Assembly: GCA_963772825.1 (NCBI GenBank)
Contig: CAVYYX010000018.1
Coordinates: 1-64,000 of the forward strand
Reading direction: 5' to 3'
DNA from: Desertimonas sp963772825
GTDB taxonomy: Bacteria > Actinomycetota > Acidimicrobiia > Acidimicrobiales > Ilumatobacteraceae
DNA length: 64,000 nucleotides
The notes beneath the pieces are model-generated. The model was not told the origin of the DNA. It worked only from the letters and a program-made list of their open reading frames with translations, and did not search any database. This document shows, piece after piece, positions 1 through 8,916 of this stretch. The translations under genes and the position numbers were made by a program. Every line of letters begins with the position of its first letter. Within the stretch, counting starts at the first letter, position 1.

Positions 1-950
1 ACGAGTGGATCCGCAACGACCGCCTGACACTCACCCGCTTCGACGACTACTGGGGCACGCCGTCGCTGCTCGACGAAGTCATCTTCCGGCCAATCCCGAC
101 AACGCCGCTCGCCTGCAGGCATTGCAGACCGGCGAGATCGACGGCTACGACCTCGTCGACCCGCAAGACCGGGAGACGATCGCCGCCGATTCGGAGCTCC
201 AGCTGATCGAACGACCCTCGTTCAACGTCGGCTACGTCGCCTTCAACCAGACGTCCCGCGCTCGAGAACATCGACGTGAGGAGGCGATCGCCCACGCCCT
301 CAATCGGCAGGCCGTGATCGACAACGTGTACAGCGATTCCAGCGAGGTGCTCGGTGGTCTTCATGCCGCCGTCGGTGCAAGGCTGAACGGACGACGTCAC
401 GATCTACGACTACGACCCCGACGAGGCCCGCGCCATCCTCGAGGCATCCAGCCTCGAGCTGCCGATCGCCATCGACTCTGGTCGCCGGCCGACGTGTCAC
501 GACCCGTGCCTTCCGGAACCCGGCGCATCGCCGGGCCTTCGCCTCCGATCTCGGAGAGGTCGGCTTCGAGGTCGACCTGCAGTCGGCGCCATGGACACCG
601 ACTACCTCGACGCAGCGCTGTCGGGCCAGGCGGCCCGTCCACCTGTCGGTCGACCAGCGACTTCGGTGACCCGGAGACCTTCTTCGCGGACGTTCTTCCG
701 CACGGAGAGGCCGCAGTCGGGATTCGAGACCCCGAGCTGCGCCAGGCGCTCGAGGACGCCCTGCGGATCACCGATCGTCGACAAGCGCACCGCCGCCTAC
801 GAGGAGATCAATCGAACGATCATGGACTTCCTCCCAGGAGTTCCCTTCGCCCATTCGACGTCCAACCTGGCGTTCCGCTCGAACGTCGAGGGCTTCGTCG
901 CCAGTCCTGTGACCACGGAGAACTTCGCCACCGTGTCGATCGAGGAGTAA
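1..950 (+). CDS. Peptide ABC transporter substrate-binding protein, C-terminal part, frameshifted
   Basis: The window opens inside a family-5 (SBP_bac_5) solute-binding protein, the extracytoplasmic receptor of an oligopeptide/nickel-type ABC importer. The protein can be followed only by changing frame several times: LTRFDDYWGTPSLLDEV (about 35-85), LQALQTGEIDGYDLVDP (about 112-162), SFNVGYVAFNQT (about 220-255), EAIAHALNRQAVIDNVYS (about 282-336) and IMDFLPGVPFAHSTSNLAFR up to the end ATVSIEE and TAA at 948-950. These segments match the usual C-terminal half of the family in the usual order. At least five single-base shifts in 950 bases make sequencing error more likely than a true pseudogene. 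The DppB-like permease starts 12 bases downstream, so this is the receptor of the importer at 1-5 kb. Confidence 0.8.
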
Positions 951-962
951 CGGGCGCACCGC

Positions 963-1966
963 ATGGCGCGCTACGCGGCACGACGGCTGCTCCTCGCCAT
1001 ACCGGTCCTCCTCGCCGTCTCGTTCCTCGTGTTCGCGTGGACCCGAGCGCTTCCGGGCGGCCCGGCCCAAGCGCTCCTCGGCGAACGAGCGACGCCAGAG
1101 GCCGTGGCCGCCATCGAGCGCCAGTACGGCCTCGACCGGCCGCTCATCGTGCAGTACGGGAAGTACCTCGAGCGGATCGCCTCGGGTGACTTCGGGCTGA
1201 GCGTCGCGACACAGCGGCCGGTCGTCGACGAGTTGCGCGAACGCTTCCCCGCCACCTTGGAACTGGCGTTCGCGGCGATGTTGTTCGCCGTCGTCGTCGG
1301 CGTCCCACTCGGCATCGTGGCCGCCAAGCACGTGCACCGACCACTCGACCACGTGAGCCTCGTCGGTTCGCTGATCGGCATCAGCATGCCCATCTTCTTC
1401 CTCGCCCTGATCCTCAAGTGGGCGTCTCGGTGCGCCTTGGCTGGCTGCCGAGCATCGGTCGCCTGGACGTCAAGACCGACCTCGACCGGCGCACCAACCT
1501 GTTCGTCGTCGACTCGATCATCTCGGCCAACTGGACTGCGCTGTGGGACACGATCCGGCACCTGATCCTCCCGGCGATCGCGCTCGGCACGATCCCTCTG
1601 GCGATCATCACCCGGATCACCAGGACCGCGGTGCTCGAGGTGATGCAGGAGGACCATGTCCGCACGGCCCGCGCCAAGGGCCTGCCACCGCGTGTGGTCG
1701 ATCGGCGGCACATCCTGCGCAACGCCCTCCTCCCCGTCACGACGGTGATCGGCCTGCAGGTCGGCCTGCTGCTGTCGGGGGCCATCCTGACCGAAACGGT
1801 GTTCGCCTGGGGTGGCCTCGGGACGTGGATCTACGACGCCGTCGGCGCCCGCGACTACGCCGTCCTGCAGGGCGGGATCCTGTTCATCGTCTTCGTGTTC
1901 GTCGTCGTCAACCTGCTCGTCGACCTCGGCTACTCGCTCATCGATCCGAGAATCCGCTACCAATGA
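963..1966 (+). CDS. ABC transporter permease, DppB type (one frameshift near 1420)
   Basis: This is an inner-membrane permease of a peptide-type ABC importer. It begins MARYAARRLLLAIPVLLAV with an N-terminal membrane segment, carries the family motif LPGGPAQALLG and the GDFGLSV stretch, and has the EAA loop RTARAKGLPPRVVDRRHILR in its second half. It ends LVDLGYSLIDPRIRYQ. The first half (to LALILKW, about 1422) and the second half (from SVRLGWLPS) lie in different frames, so one base has been gained or lost near 1418-1426. The total length of about 334 codons is normal for DppB. It lies between the binding protein and the DppC-like permease. Confidence 0.85.
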
Positions 1967-1992
1967 ATGGCCAACGCCGCCGCCGCCGGCAC

Positions 1993-2030
1993 AACGCCGT
2001 GAACGCCCTGCGTGGCCGGGGAACGTAATG
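1993..2030 (-). repeat. Dispersed repeat R1, copy A (short, minus orientation)
   Basis: The core reads CCTGCGTGGCCGGGGAACGT followed by AATG, the reverse complement of the R1 core GCGTTCCCCGGCCACGCAGG. Only the core half is recognisable. It fills the junction between the two permease genes, and its last bases supply the ATG at 2028, as copy C does at 24784. The core contains a small hairpin with GGCC arms. Confidence 0.75.
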
Positions 2031-2949
2031 AGCGCTGTCCAGGAACTGCCGACTGCCGTCGGGTTGCCAACTGACGCTCCTGTCGCTCCGCCGACCGTGC
2101 GGAGTCGCGACGTCTTGCTGCGGCTGCGTCGCAACCCCGGCGCCCTCGTTCGGTGCGGCCATCGTCGCGCTGGTCGTCGTGCTCGCCGTGTTCGCCCCGT
2201 TGATCGCTCCGGAGACGCCTTCGGGGCAGGCCTACCTCGACCGTCTCGGCGGAAGCTGCTGTCCTGGGCCGTCGTCCGACTATTGGTTCGGGCTCGACGA
2301 CCTCGGACGCGACGTCTTCTCACGCATCGTCTATGGCGCCCGCGTCTCGCTCGTCGTCGCCATCGCCTCGGTGTCCCTGGCATTCGTCGTGGGCGGGCTG
2401 CTCGGCGCCGTCGCCGGGTACTTCGGCGGGGGCACCGACTCGACGATCATGCGGGTCGCCGACGTCATGCTCGCCTTCCCGAGCTTTCTCTTCGCCATCG
2501 GGCTCGTCGCCCTCCTCGGTCCCGGGCTGTGGCAGTTGATCGTCGCCATCGGCATCGCCAACGTGCCGATCTTCGCCCGCCTCCTGCGCGGCAGCATGCT
2601 CGGCGTGCGCGGCTCCGCGTACGTCTCTTCGGCCCGCGTCCTCGGGCTGCCGTCGCGCCGCGTGCTGGCGGTGCACATGCTCCCCAACGCCGTGTCACCG
2701 CTGATCGTCGCCGCCACGCTCGCTCTCGCCACGGCGATCATCGAGACGGCCGGCCTCGGCTTCCTCGGCCTCGGGAGCAACGACCCGAGCCAACCGGAGT
2801 GGGGGGCGATGCTCGCCAACACGAGTCGCTACCTGCAAACCGCTCCGCACCTCGCGTTCTTTCCCGGGGCCGCGATCGTCATCACCGTGCTCGGGTTCAA
2901 CCTCTTCGGCGACGGTCTCCGCGAGGCCATCGACCCGCGACTCATCTGA
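2028..2949 (+). CDS. ABC transporter permease, DppC type (one frameshift near 2150)
   Basis: This is the second inner-membrane permease of the first peptide importer. The N-terminus MSAVQELPTAVGLPTDAP is in one frame up to about 2150. From AAIVALVVVLAVFAPLIAPE onward the protein is in another frame; CTCGTTCGG at 2145-2153 appears to carry one extra T. It has the DppC hallmarks: YWFGLDDLGRDVFSRIVYGAR after the first membrane segment, repeated hydrophobic segments, the EAA loop SSARVLGLPSRRVLAVHMLP, and the C-terminus LFGDGLREAIDPRLI. The start ATG comes from repeat R1 copy A. The ATPase gene starts 17 bases downstream. Confidence 0.85.
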
Positions 2950-2966
2950 GATGTCGCGCCGCTGAC

Positions 2967-3932
2967 ATGGCCCTGCTCGAGGTCGACGACCTGACGGTTC
3001 GCTTCCGAACGCTGCGTGGCGAGGTCCACGCGGTCAACGGCGTCGAGCTCTCGGTCGACGCCGGCCAGACGGTGGCCCTCGTCGGCGAGTCCGGATGCGG
3101 CAAGTCGGTGACCGCCCTGGCCATCCTCGGACTCCTCGCTCGCACGGCGTCGGTGACACGGGGCCGTGTCGTCTTCGACGGCCACGATCTACTCGGCCGC
3201 AGCGAGCGCGAGCTCCGCCAACTGCGTGGCCAGGCGATCTCGATGATCTTTCAGGACCCGATGTCGTCGCTCAACCCGGTGATGACGGTCGGCGCGCAGG
3301 TCGGCGAAGTCCTCGAAGCGCACACCGATCTCGGCGCGGCGGCGATCAAGCGGCGGTCCGTCGAGCTGCTTGACGAGGTCGGCATCCCCGACGCCGGCCA
3401 ACGCGCCGGGCTGTACCCGCACCAGTTCTCGGGAGGGATGCGCCAGCGGGCGATGATCGCCATCGCCATCGCCTGCAACCCGCGCTTGTTGATCGCCGAC
3501 GAGCCGACGACCGCCCTCGACGTCACCGTGCAGGCGCAGATCCTCACCCTCCTCGCCCGGCTGATCGCCGACCACCGGATGGGTCTGTTGCTGATCACCC
3601 ACGATCTCGGTGTCGTCGCCGACACGTGCGAGACGACGAACGTGATGTACGGCGGCCGCGTCGTCGAGTCGGCGCCGACCCGCCAGCTCTTCCGTCGGCC
3701 GGCTCATCCGTACACCGTCGCCCTGATGCGCAGCATCCCCAAGCTCGACGGCGACCGCAAGGTGCGCCTGGCGGCGATCGAGGGTCAGCCGCCGGTGCTG
3801 CGCGCCGAGCCGGTCGGCTGCACGTTCGTCGCCCGCTGTCCGCAGTCGCTCGACCGCTGCCGGACCGACACACCGATCCTCGAGCCGATGGCGGGCGGGC
3901 ACGCCGCCTGCTGGAACCCGGTGAACCGATGA
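2967..3932 (+). CDS. Peptide ABC transporter ATP-binding protein, DppD type
   Basis: This 321-residue ATPase powers the first peptide importer from the cytoplasmic side. It shows Walker A GESGCGKS (residues 40-47), Q-loop FQDPMSSLNPV, signature FSGGMRQR, Walker B LLIADEPTTALD and switch-histidine LLLITHDL. The C-terminal oligopeptide/dipeptide region has the two spaced cysteines GCTFVARCP. ATG 2967 is chosen because the stop of the previous gene lies just upstream; the same frame is open further upstream only because of the frameshift in the permease. Repeat R1 copy B follows its stop codon directly. Confidence 0.93.
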   Translation: MALLEVDDLTVRFRTLRGEVHAVNGVELSVDAGQTVALVGESGCGKSVTALAILGLLARTASVTRGRVVFDGHDLLGRSERELRQLRGQAISMIFQDPMSSLNPVMTVGAQVGEVLEAHTDLGAAAIKRRSVELLDEVGIPDAGQRAGLYPHQFSGGMRQRAMIAIAIACNPRLLIADEPTTALDVTVQAQILTLLARLIADHRMGLLLITHDLGVVADTCETTNVMYGGRVVESAPTRQLFRRPAHPYTVALMRSIPKLDGDRKVRLAAIEGQPPVLRAEPVGCTFVARCPQSLDRCRTDTPILEPMAGGHAACWNPVNR

Positions 3933-3995
3933 ATTGCGTTCCCCGGCCACGCAGGCCGCGCTGGCCGCTCCTCGGCCTGGCGCCTCGTCGCTCGC
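3933..3995 (+). repeat. Dispersed repeat R1, copy B
   Basis: A full-length plus-orientation copy starts at ATTGCGTT, right after the TGA of the DppD-like gene. It contains the core GCGTTCCCCGGCCACGCAGG and then the second module (CTGGCCGCTC...GGCGCCTCGTCGCTCGCA). It occupies most of the 84-base gap before the DppF-like gene, which otherwise holds no gene. Confidence 0.85.
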
Positions 3996-4016
3996 AACGG
4001 TCCGACTGGTGAAGCC

Positions 4017-5024
4017 GTGAGTGGGATGCTCGATGTCGAGGACCTGCGCGTCACGTTCACGGTGAAGGGGCGAGGCGCGCTCCGCGGCGCCAAGGTGACC
4101 GCGGTCGACGGAGTGTCCCTCTCCGTCCAGCGCCGCGAGACCGTCGGTCTCGTCGGCGAGTCGGGTTGCGGCAAGAGCACGTTCGCCCACGCGCTCGTGC
4201 GCCTCGTGCCCTTCGAGGGGCGCATCAGCCTCGACGGCGACGACGTCACGGACCTGCGCGGGGCCGAGCTCGTGAGGTACCGGCGGCGCGTCCAGCTCGT
4301 CTTCCAGGACCCGTACACGAGCCTCAATCCGCGACTCAGCGTGCGCCGGCTGATCGCCGAGCCGCTGGTGTACGCCCGCCGGGCGAGCGGCGGCTCGGTC
4401 GGCGGCAACGACGTCGCCGTGAGGGTGAACGAGCTGCTCGGCCTCGTCGGACTCCCTGCCGAAGCCGCCGATCGCTACCCGCACGAGTTCTCCGGCGGCC
4501 AGCGTCAGCGCATCGGCTTGGCGAGGGCGCTGTCCGTCGAGCCCGCTGTCATCCTCGCCGACGAACCCGTCTCGGCGCTCGATGTGTCGATCCAGGCGCA
4601 GATCATCAACCTCCTCGTCGATCTCCAGGATCGCCTGCACCTCACGCTCGTGTTCATCGCTCACGATCTCGCCGTCGTCCGCCACGTGTCCGACCGTGTC
4701 GGCGTGATGTACCTCGGCCGGATCGTGGAGCTCGGTCCGACCGACGATCTGTACCGGCATCCATTGCACCCGTACACCGTCGCCCTCCTCTCGGCGGTCC
4801 CCGTGCCGGATCCCGAGGTCCAGGCGACCCGCCGCAAGATCGTCCTCACCGGAGACGCGCCCAGCCCGCTGGCGGTACCGAGCGGGTGCCGGTTCCATCC
4901 GCGCTGCCCGATCGCCAGGCCCGAGCGCTGTGCGACCGACGACCCGCCACTCGTCGAGCTGCACCCCGGCCGCTTCGTCGCCTGCCACTACCCCGGCGAG
5001 CTCGAGACGCCGGCCGCCCATTGA
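4017..5024 (+). CDS. Peptide ABC transporter ATP-binding protein, DppF type
   Basis: This 335-residue protein is the second ATPase of the first peptide importer. Walker A GESGCGKS lies at residues 47-54, followed by Q-loop FQDPYTSLNPR, signature FSGGQRQR, Walker B VILADEPVSALD and H-loop FIAHDLA. The C-terminal peptide-transporter extension contains GCRFHPRCP. The start is GTG 4017, just after repeat R1 copy B. DppD and DppF type ATPases normally work as a heterodimer, which fits their adjacency. Confidence 0.93.
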   Translation: MSGMLDVEDLRVTFTVKGRGALRGAKVTAVDGVSLSVQRRETVGLVGESGCGKSTFAHALVRLVPFEGRISLDGDDVTDLRGAELVRYRRRVQLVFQDPYTSLNPRLSVRRLIAEPLVYARRASGGSVGGNDVAVRVNELLGLVGLPAEAADRYPHEFSGGQRQRIGLARALSVEPAVILADEPVSALDVSIQAQIINLLVDLQDRLHLTLVFIAHDLAVVRHVSDRVGVMYLGRIVELGPTDDLYRHPLHPYTVALLSAVPVPDPEVQATRRKIVLTGDAPSPLAVPSGCRFHPRCPIARPERCATDDPPLVELHPGRFVACHYPGELETPAAH

Positions 5025-5052
5025 CCACGATCACGTCACCAGGAGTTCAACC

Positions 5053-5940
5053 ATGCGGTTCGGAGCGAAGCTCGACAACTACGGCCCTCACGTCGCCACA
5101 CTGGGTGTCGCCGAGCCCGCCCGGCGCGCCGAGCTGGCCGGGTTCGACTCGATCTGGTGCAGCGACCACGTGGTGATGCCAGCCACCGTGCGCTCGTTGT
5201 ACCCGTTCTCCGACGACGGGACCATCAGATGGGACCCCAACGAACCGTGGTACGACGCCGTCGTGTGGTGTGCGGCGATCGCCGTCGTCACCGAGCGGGT
5301 CGAGTTCGGCACGGCCGTGATGCTGGCCAACCTGCGCCACCCGCTCGTCCTCGCCAAGCAACTGGCGAGCATCGATGCCCTGTCGGGCGGACGGCTGATC
5401 GCCGGGTTCGGCGCCGGATGGATGCGCGAGGAGTTCGTGGCGCTGGATGTGTCGTTCGAATCCCGAGGTCGGCGACTCGACGAGTGGATCGACATCTGCC
5501 GGCAGGTCTGGACCGGGCGGATCTCGGTGGTCGCCGGCGAACACTTCTCCGTCGACCTCGACCTCGTGACCGAGCCGCGTCCGGTACGCCGGATTCCGAT
5601 CCTCATCGGCGGCATGTCCGACGCCGCGCTGCGCCGGATCGCGCAGCGCGCCGACGGATGGGTCCCGCTCGTCCGCGGCAACCGTGATCCGGTGGCGACG
5701 ATCGAACAAGGCGTACGGCGACTGCAGGAACTGGCTGCGGAGGCGGGACGCGGGGACGTCACGTTCCGCGTCGTCTACAACGCCGCCGGCGCTGCGGAGG
5801 TCGCTCCGCAGCTCGACGCCCTCGCCCGGGCGGGCGTCACGGACGTGATGGTCGACGTCGACTACACCGATCGCGACGGTCCGGCGCGAGCGCTCGACCG
5901 CGTTCTGCGAGGTCGCCCCGCTCGTCGATTCGCAAGGAAC
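5053..5940 (+). CDS. LLM-class flavin-dependent oxidoreductase (3' end uncertain)
   Basis: This is a luciferase-like monooxygenase-family TIM barrel that would use reduced FMN or F420. It begins MRFGAKLDNYGPHVATL after the ribosome site AGGAG at 5041-5045, and shows SIWCSDHVVMPATV, the beta-strand VEFGTAVM, SGGRLIAGFGAGWMREEF and PILIGGMSDAALRRIAQRADGW. It resembles the gene at 43196, which has the same SDHVVMPATV and GAGW blocks. The coding pattern fades after VMVDVDYTDRDGPARALDRV (about 5905) without a stop, and the formal frame stays open to 6330 across the antisense gene. A frameshift near 5905-5940 is likely, so the stated end is approximate. Substrate unknown. Confidence 0.8.
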
Positions 5941-7160
5941 CGTCGGCACACACCCGTCGGACCGTCGTCTACGACGACGGTCCCGACGGCCGCCCGGTCG
6001 GTGTCGCTCGCTGTGCGCGTCGAGCTCCTTGCCGAGGGTCCGTTCGCGATCCCAGCCTTCGACCAGCGCCCGAAGCACCAAGCCGGCTTGGGTCTCCGGG
6101 GCCAGGCCACCGACGGGCTGGTCATGGTCGAGGTTCGTCGGGAACGCGTACCCTTCGGCGGACGCCGCCACGACGTTGCGCAGGAACGATTCGCTGGCGC
6201 CCGACGCCTTCCGCTCGGACAGCACCGGGAACAGCGTCTTGCTGATCGCGACGCGGTCGACGCTCTCCATCGCCCGGCCGAACGGCGACGACACTTGCAG
6301 CAGGTTGGCCATCCGCCGCACGTCACGTGAGCGGTTGGTGCCGGCGCCGTGGTACAGCCCCGGATTGAAGAACACGGCGTCGCCCTTGTCGAGCGGGAGC
6401 TGCACGTAGTGCTCGTCGAAGTAGTCGACGAACTCGCGCTTGTGGCAGGCGACGTAACCACCCTGGTAGTTCTGTGAGTACGGCAGGTACATCGTCGGCC
6501 CGGTCTCGACGGGCATCGCAGTGTGGGCGACGGCGCCCTGCAGCGTCAACGCCGGTGACAGCGCGTGGACGTGCATCGGGTACGCCTGCGCCTGCTCGAC
6601 GGACATGAACCCGAGGTGGTAGTCGGTGTGGGCGACCTGCGCCTGCCCGCCGGGATTGACGACGTTGACCTGTGACGTCATCTGGTAGCCGGGACCCAGC
6701 CACGCCTCGCAGATCAGCGCCAGGATGCTGTTCCCGTAGTAGTCGACGAATACCTCCGGGGCGCGCAGTGCCAACTTGTCCAACGCTCCCCAGACCCGAT
6801 CGTTGGCGCCCGGCTTGGCGAAGTGGTCGCCGGCGACCGCTCCGCGCGCCTTCTGCTCGACGATCATCGCCTCGAACACGGCAGTCGCCCGATCCACGAC
6901 GGCCCCGTCGAAGGCGCCCTTGAAGACGACGAGGCCGGGACCTTCGAGGAGCACTCGTACCAGCTCGGCCTGCACGCCGCGGCGACCCTGCGCCGTCTCG
7001 AGGTGCTCACGCATCGCATCGCCGTAGATCGGGACGTTCTGCTCCACCGAGTCGGCAGTCGGTGATCGGCGGGATCGGCGATCCGCTCGACGACGGCCCG
7101 AAGGTCTTCGAGACGACAGTCGTCGGCAGCAAACCAGGTCCGGGGCGATTGTTTGGTCAT
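5941..7160 (-). CDS. Phytanoyl-CoA dioxygenase (PhyH) family protein (frameshift near 7045; 3' end uncertain)
   Basis: This is a non-haem Fe(II)/2-oxoglutarate oxygenase-like protein of the PhyH family, which hydroxylates small organic or CoA-linked substrates. The protein begins MTKQSPRTWFAADDCRLEDL at 7160, shifts frame near 7045, and continues VEQNVPIYGDAMREHLETAQ. The metal triad is visible as HTDYH (HxD) and a distal histidine in GLYHGAGTN; an arginine shortly after could bind 2-oxoglutarate. Coding character ends around LGKELDAHS (about 6000) without a clear stop, facing the equally unclear end of the LLM gene. The start codon lies inside repeat R2 copy 1. Substrate cannot be assigned. 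Confidence 0.8.
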
Positions 7161-7211
7161 TGTGATGACGTTGGCGTCCGGTGATCGACCAATGAACCGG
7201 AAGCCGCCCAG
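7149..7211. repeat. Dispersed repeat R2, copy 1
   Basis: This 63-base stretch matches 21370-21432 at 57 of 63 positions in the same orientation. The most conserved block is GATGACGTTGGCGTCCGG, followed by CGACCAATGAACC and GAAGCCGCCCAG. In this copy only a six-base TTGGTC/GACCAA stem remains. It covers the start codon and upstream region of the PhyH gene (minus strand). Confidence 0.75.
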
Positions 7212-7227
7212 ATGGCGGGGGCGCCGG

Positions 7228-7985
7228 TCACCCGCGGAGCTCCTCGATCAGGGCGTGCGCCGCGCCGGTGAACAGCGCTGTCGAGCTCGACACCGTGACG
7301 AGCCGCACGCCGGCGGCGATCCATGGGCGCGCAGCGCCGCGCTCGGCGCCCACGTCGCCGTCGCGATGCCTAGCGCCTCGGCGCGCTCGACGATGTCGTT
7401 CATCGCCTCGACGACGGATGGATGGCTCGTCTCGCCCGGGACGCCAAGGTGCTGGGACAGGTCGAACGGGCCGATGAAGGCCAGGTCGAGATGCCCTGTG
7501 TCGAGGATCGCATCGAGGGCGGCGATGCCCGCCGGACCCTCGATCTGCGCACCGACGACGACATCGGCCTCGATCCGATCGCGGTAGGTCAGGAACGGCA
7601 CCGTCCCGTAACCGGCCGCACGGGTCATCGGGGCAGCGCCCCGTGAACCGATCGGCGGGTAGTGCGCCGCGGCGACCACGTCTGCGGCGTCCGCCGCGCT
7701 GCTCACGCTGGGCGCGAGCACGCCCTGGGCGCCGGCGTCGAGGGCCGCACCAACCTCGTGCGGCGCGACTCCGGACGTGCGTACGATGCCGAAGCACCCG
7801 GCGGCACGCGCGGCCCGCAGCAGTTCGGGGAGCGCTTCGGTGCCGTACTCGCCGTGCTCGAGGTCAAGGAACACGCAGTCGAAGCCGAGGTCGCCGAGCG
7901 TCTCGACGAGGTCGGGTGAAGGGGTGTTGACCCACGTGCCGAGCACCGTCGAGCCATCGCCCAACCGGTCACGAAGTGACGCCAT
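7228..7985 (-). CDS. HpcH/HpaI aldolase/citrate lyase family protein (frameshift near 7330)
   Basis: This is a class II metal-dependent aldolase-like TIM barrel that cleaves or forms 2-oxo acids with an aldehyde. It starts MASLRDRLGDGSTVLGTWVN and shows CVFLDLEHGEYG, the metal-ligand strand AQIEGPAGI and AFIGPFDLSQHLGVPG, all typical of HpaI-type enzymes. After ATATWAPSA (about 7330) the frame changes, and the C-terminus VRLVTVSSSTALFTGAAHAL ends at 7228. The total of about 252 codons is normal. A possible operator (7988-8005) lies immediately upstream, shared with the divergent gene at 8023. Confidence 0.85.
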
Positions 7986-7987
7986 TG

Positions 7988-8005
7988 CGAACGGACGTTA
8001 GTACG
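7988..8005. promoter_or_regulatory. Weak member of the 18-bp operator family
   Basis: CGAACGGACGTTAGTACG fits the window's operator consensus at about 13 of 18 positions and has AACG/CGTT inner arms. It lies between the divergent aldolase (start 7985) and binding protein-like gene (start 8023), so it could control both. It is the weakest of the listed members. Confidence 0.4.
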
Positions 8006-8022
8006 GCGGGGGTGCCACACTG

Positions 8023-8916
8023 ATGGGCGTGGCCGGACTGTGCATCGGCGTCGTCGCGCCGTTCTCGACGGAGGAGGCGATCGTCGCCGGACCGCTGCTC
8101 GCCGCTGTCGAGCGGGTCGTCAGCGCATCCGCCAAGCCCGTCAGGATCATCGCCAGCGACGAGCGGCGCGACCCCGCCCGCGCCGCCGAAGCGGTGGCGG
8201 CGATCCTCGCCGAGCCCGGATGCATCGGCGTGGTCGGACCGAAGAACAGTGGCAGTGCGCTCGCTGCCGCCCCACTGGCCGCGGCAGCCGGACTTCCTCT
8301 CGTTCTGCCATGTGCCACCGCCGACGAGCTGACCGGTGACGACGGCGTCGTCTTCCGCCTCTGTGCTCCCGACCGGCTGACCGCCGCCGCGGCTGCCGAG
8401 CTAGCGCGCGAGCTCGGCATCGGTCGGCTCGCCGTGCTCGCCGACGACACGGCGTACGGGCAGGGTCTCGCCGCCAAGGTGCGCGCCGCGGCGGGAACGC
8501 TGGGGATCGACGTCTCCGATGATGCCTCGGGCACGGACGCCGCCTTCTTGGCCATGGGCGAGGTCGAGCAGGCGGTGGTGATGACCGAGCTGCGCGCCGG
8601 TGGGTTCCGCGGTGACTTTCTCTCCGCCGAGGGTGGCCCCGACGCGCCGATCGCCGCATTGGCGGGACCGGCCGCCGAGGGTGCCTGGCTGCTGTACCCC
8701 GGCGTCCCGGTCGATGGCCGATCGGTGTATGCCGCCGAAGCTGCCGATGCCACGCGTGTCCTCCTCGCAGCCGGGTTGGGTGGCCCGGCGGCGATCCGCG
8801 CCGGAAGCTTCGCTGGCGAGACGGGACACATTCGCTTCACGGCCACCGGTGAGCGCCAGGGCGCTGCCGTCAGTTGCTATCGCGTCACCGACGGCGTCGC
8901 CCGACTCGTCAGCTGA
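8023..8916 (+). CDS. Periplasmic-binding-protein-fold protein (Leu/Ile/Val-binding-like) without a signal peptide
   Basis: This 297-residue protein resembles type I periplasmic binding proteins of the branched-chain amino-acid receptor family (Peripla_BP_6). Visible features are CIGVVAPFSTEEAIVAGPLL at the start, CIGVVGPKNSGSALAAAPLA, LPLVLPCATADELTGDDGVV, RLAVLADDTAYGQGLAAKVR and GRSVYAAEAADATRVLLAAG. It has no hydrophobic N-terminal signal or lipobox: residues 1-20 are already the first strand of the fold. It is therefore probably cytoplasmic and may be a sensor rather than a transport receptor, although a missed upstream start cannot be excluded. Its stop overlaps the convergent permease gene by 8 bases. 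No LivH/M/G/F partners are in the window. Confidence 0.7.
   Translation: MGVAGLCIGVVAPFSTEEAIVAGPLLAAVERVVSASAKPVRIIASDERRDPARAAEAVAAILAEPGCIGVVGPKNSGSALAAAPLAAAAGLPLVLPCATADELTGDDGVVFRLCAPDRLTAAAAAELARELGIGRLAVLADDTAYGQGLAAKVRAAAGTLGIDVSDDASGTDAAFLAMGEVEQAVVMTELRAGGFRGDFLSAEGGPDAPIAALAGPAAEGAWLLYPGVPVDGRSVYAAEAADATRVLLAAGLGGPAAIRAGSFAGETGHIRFTATGERQGAAVSCYRVTDGVARLVS

Noticed and set aside
3189..5021. A 610-codon open frame on the minus strand opposite the ATPase genes
   Set aside because: It has no family motifs, is rich in R, A, D and H as expected for a GC-rich shadow frame, and lies wholly opposite two well-supported ATPase genes.
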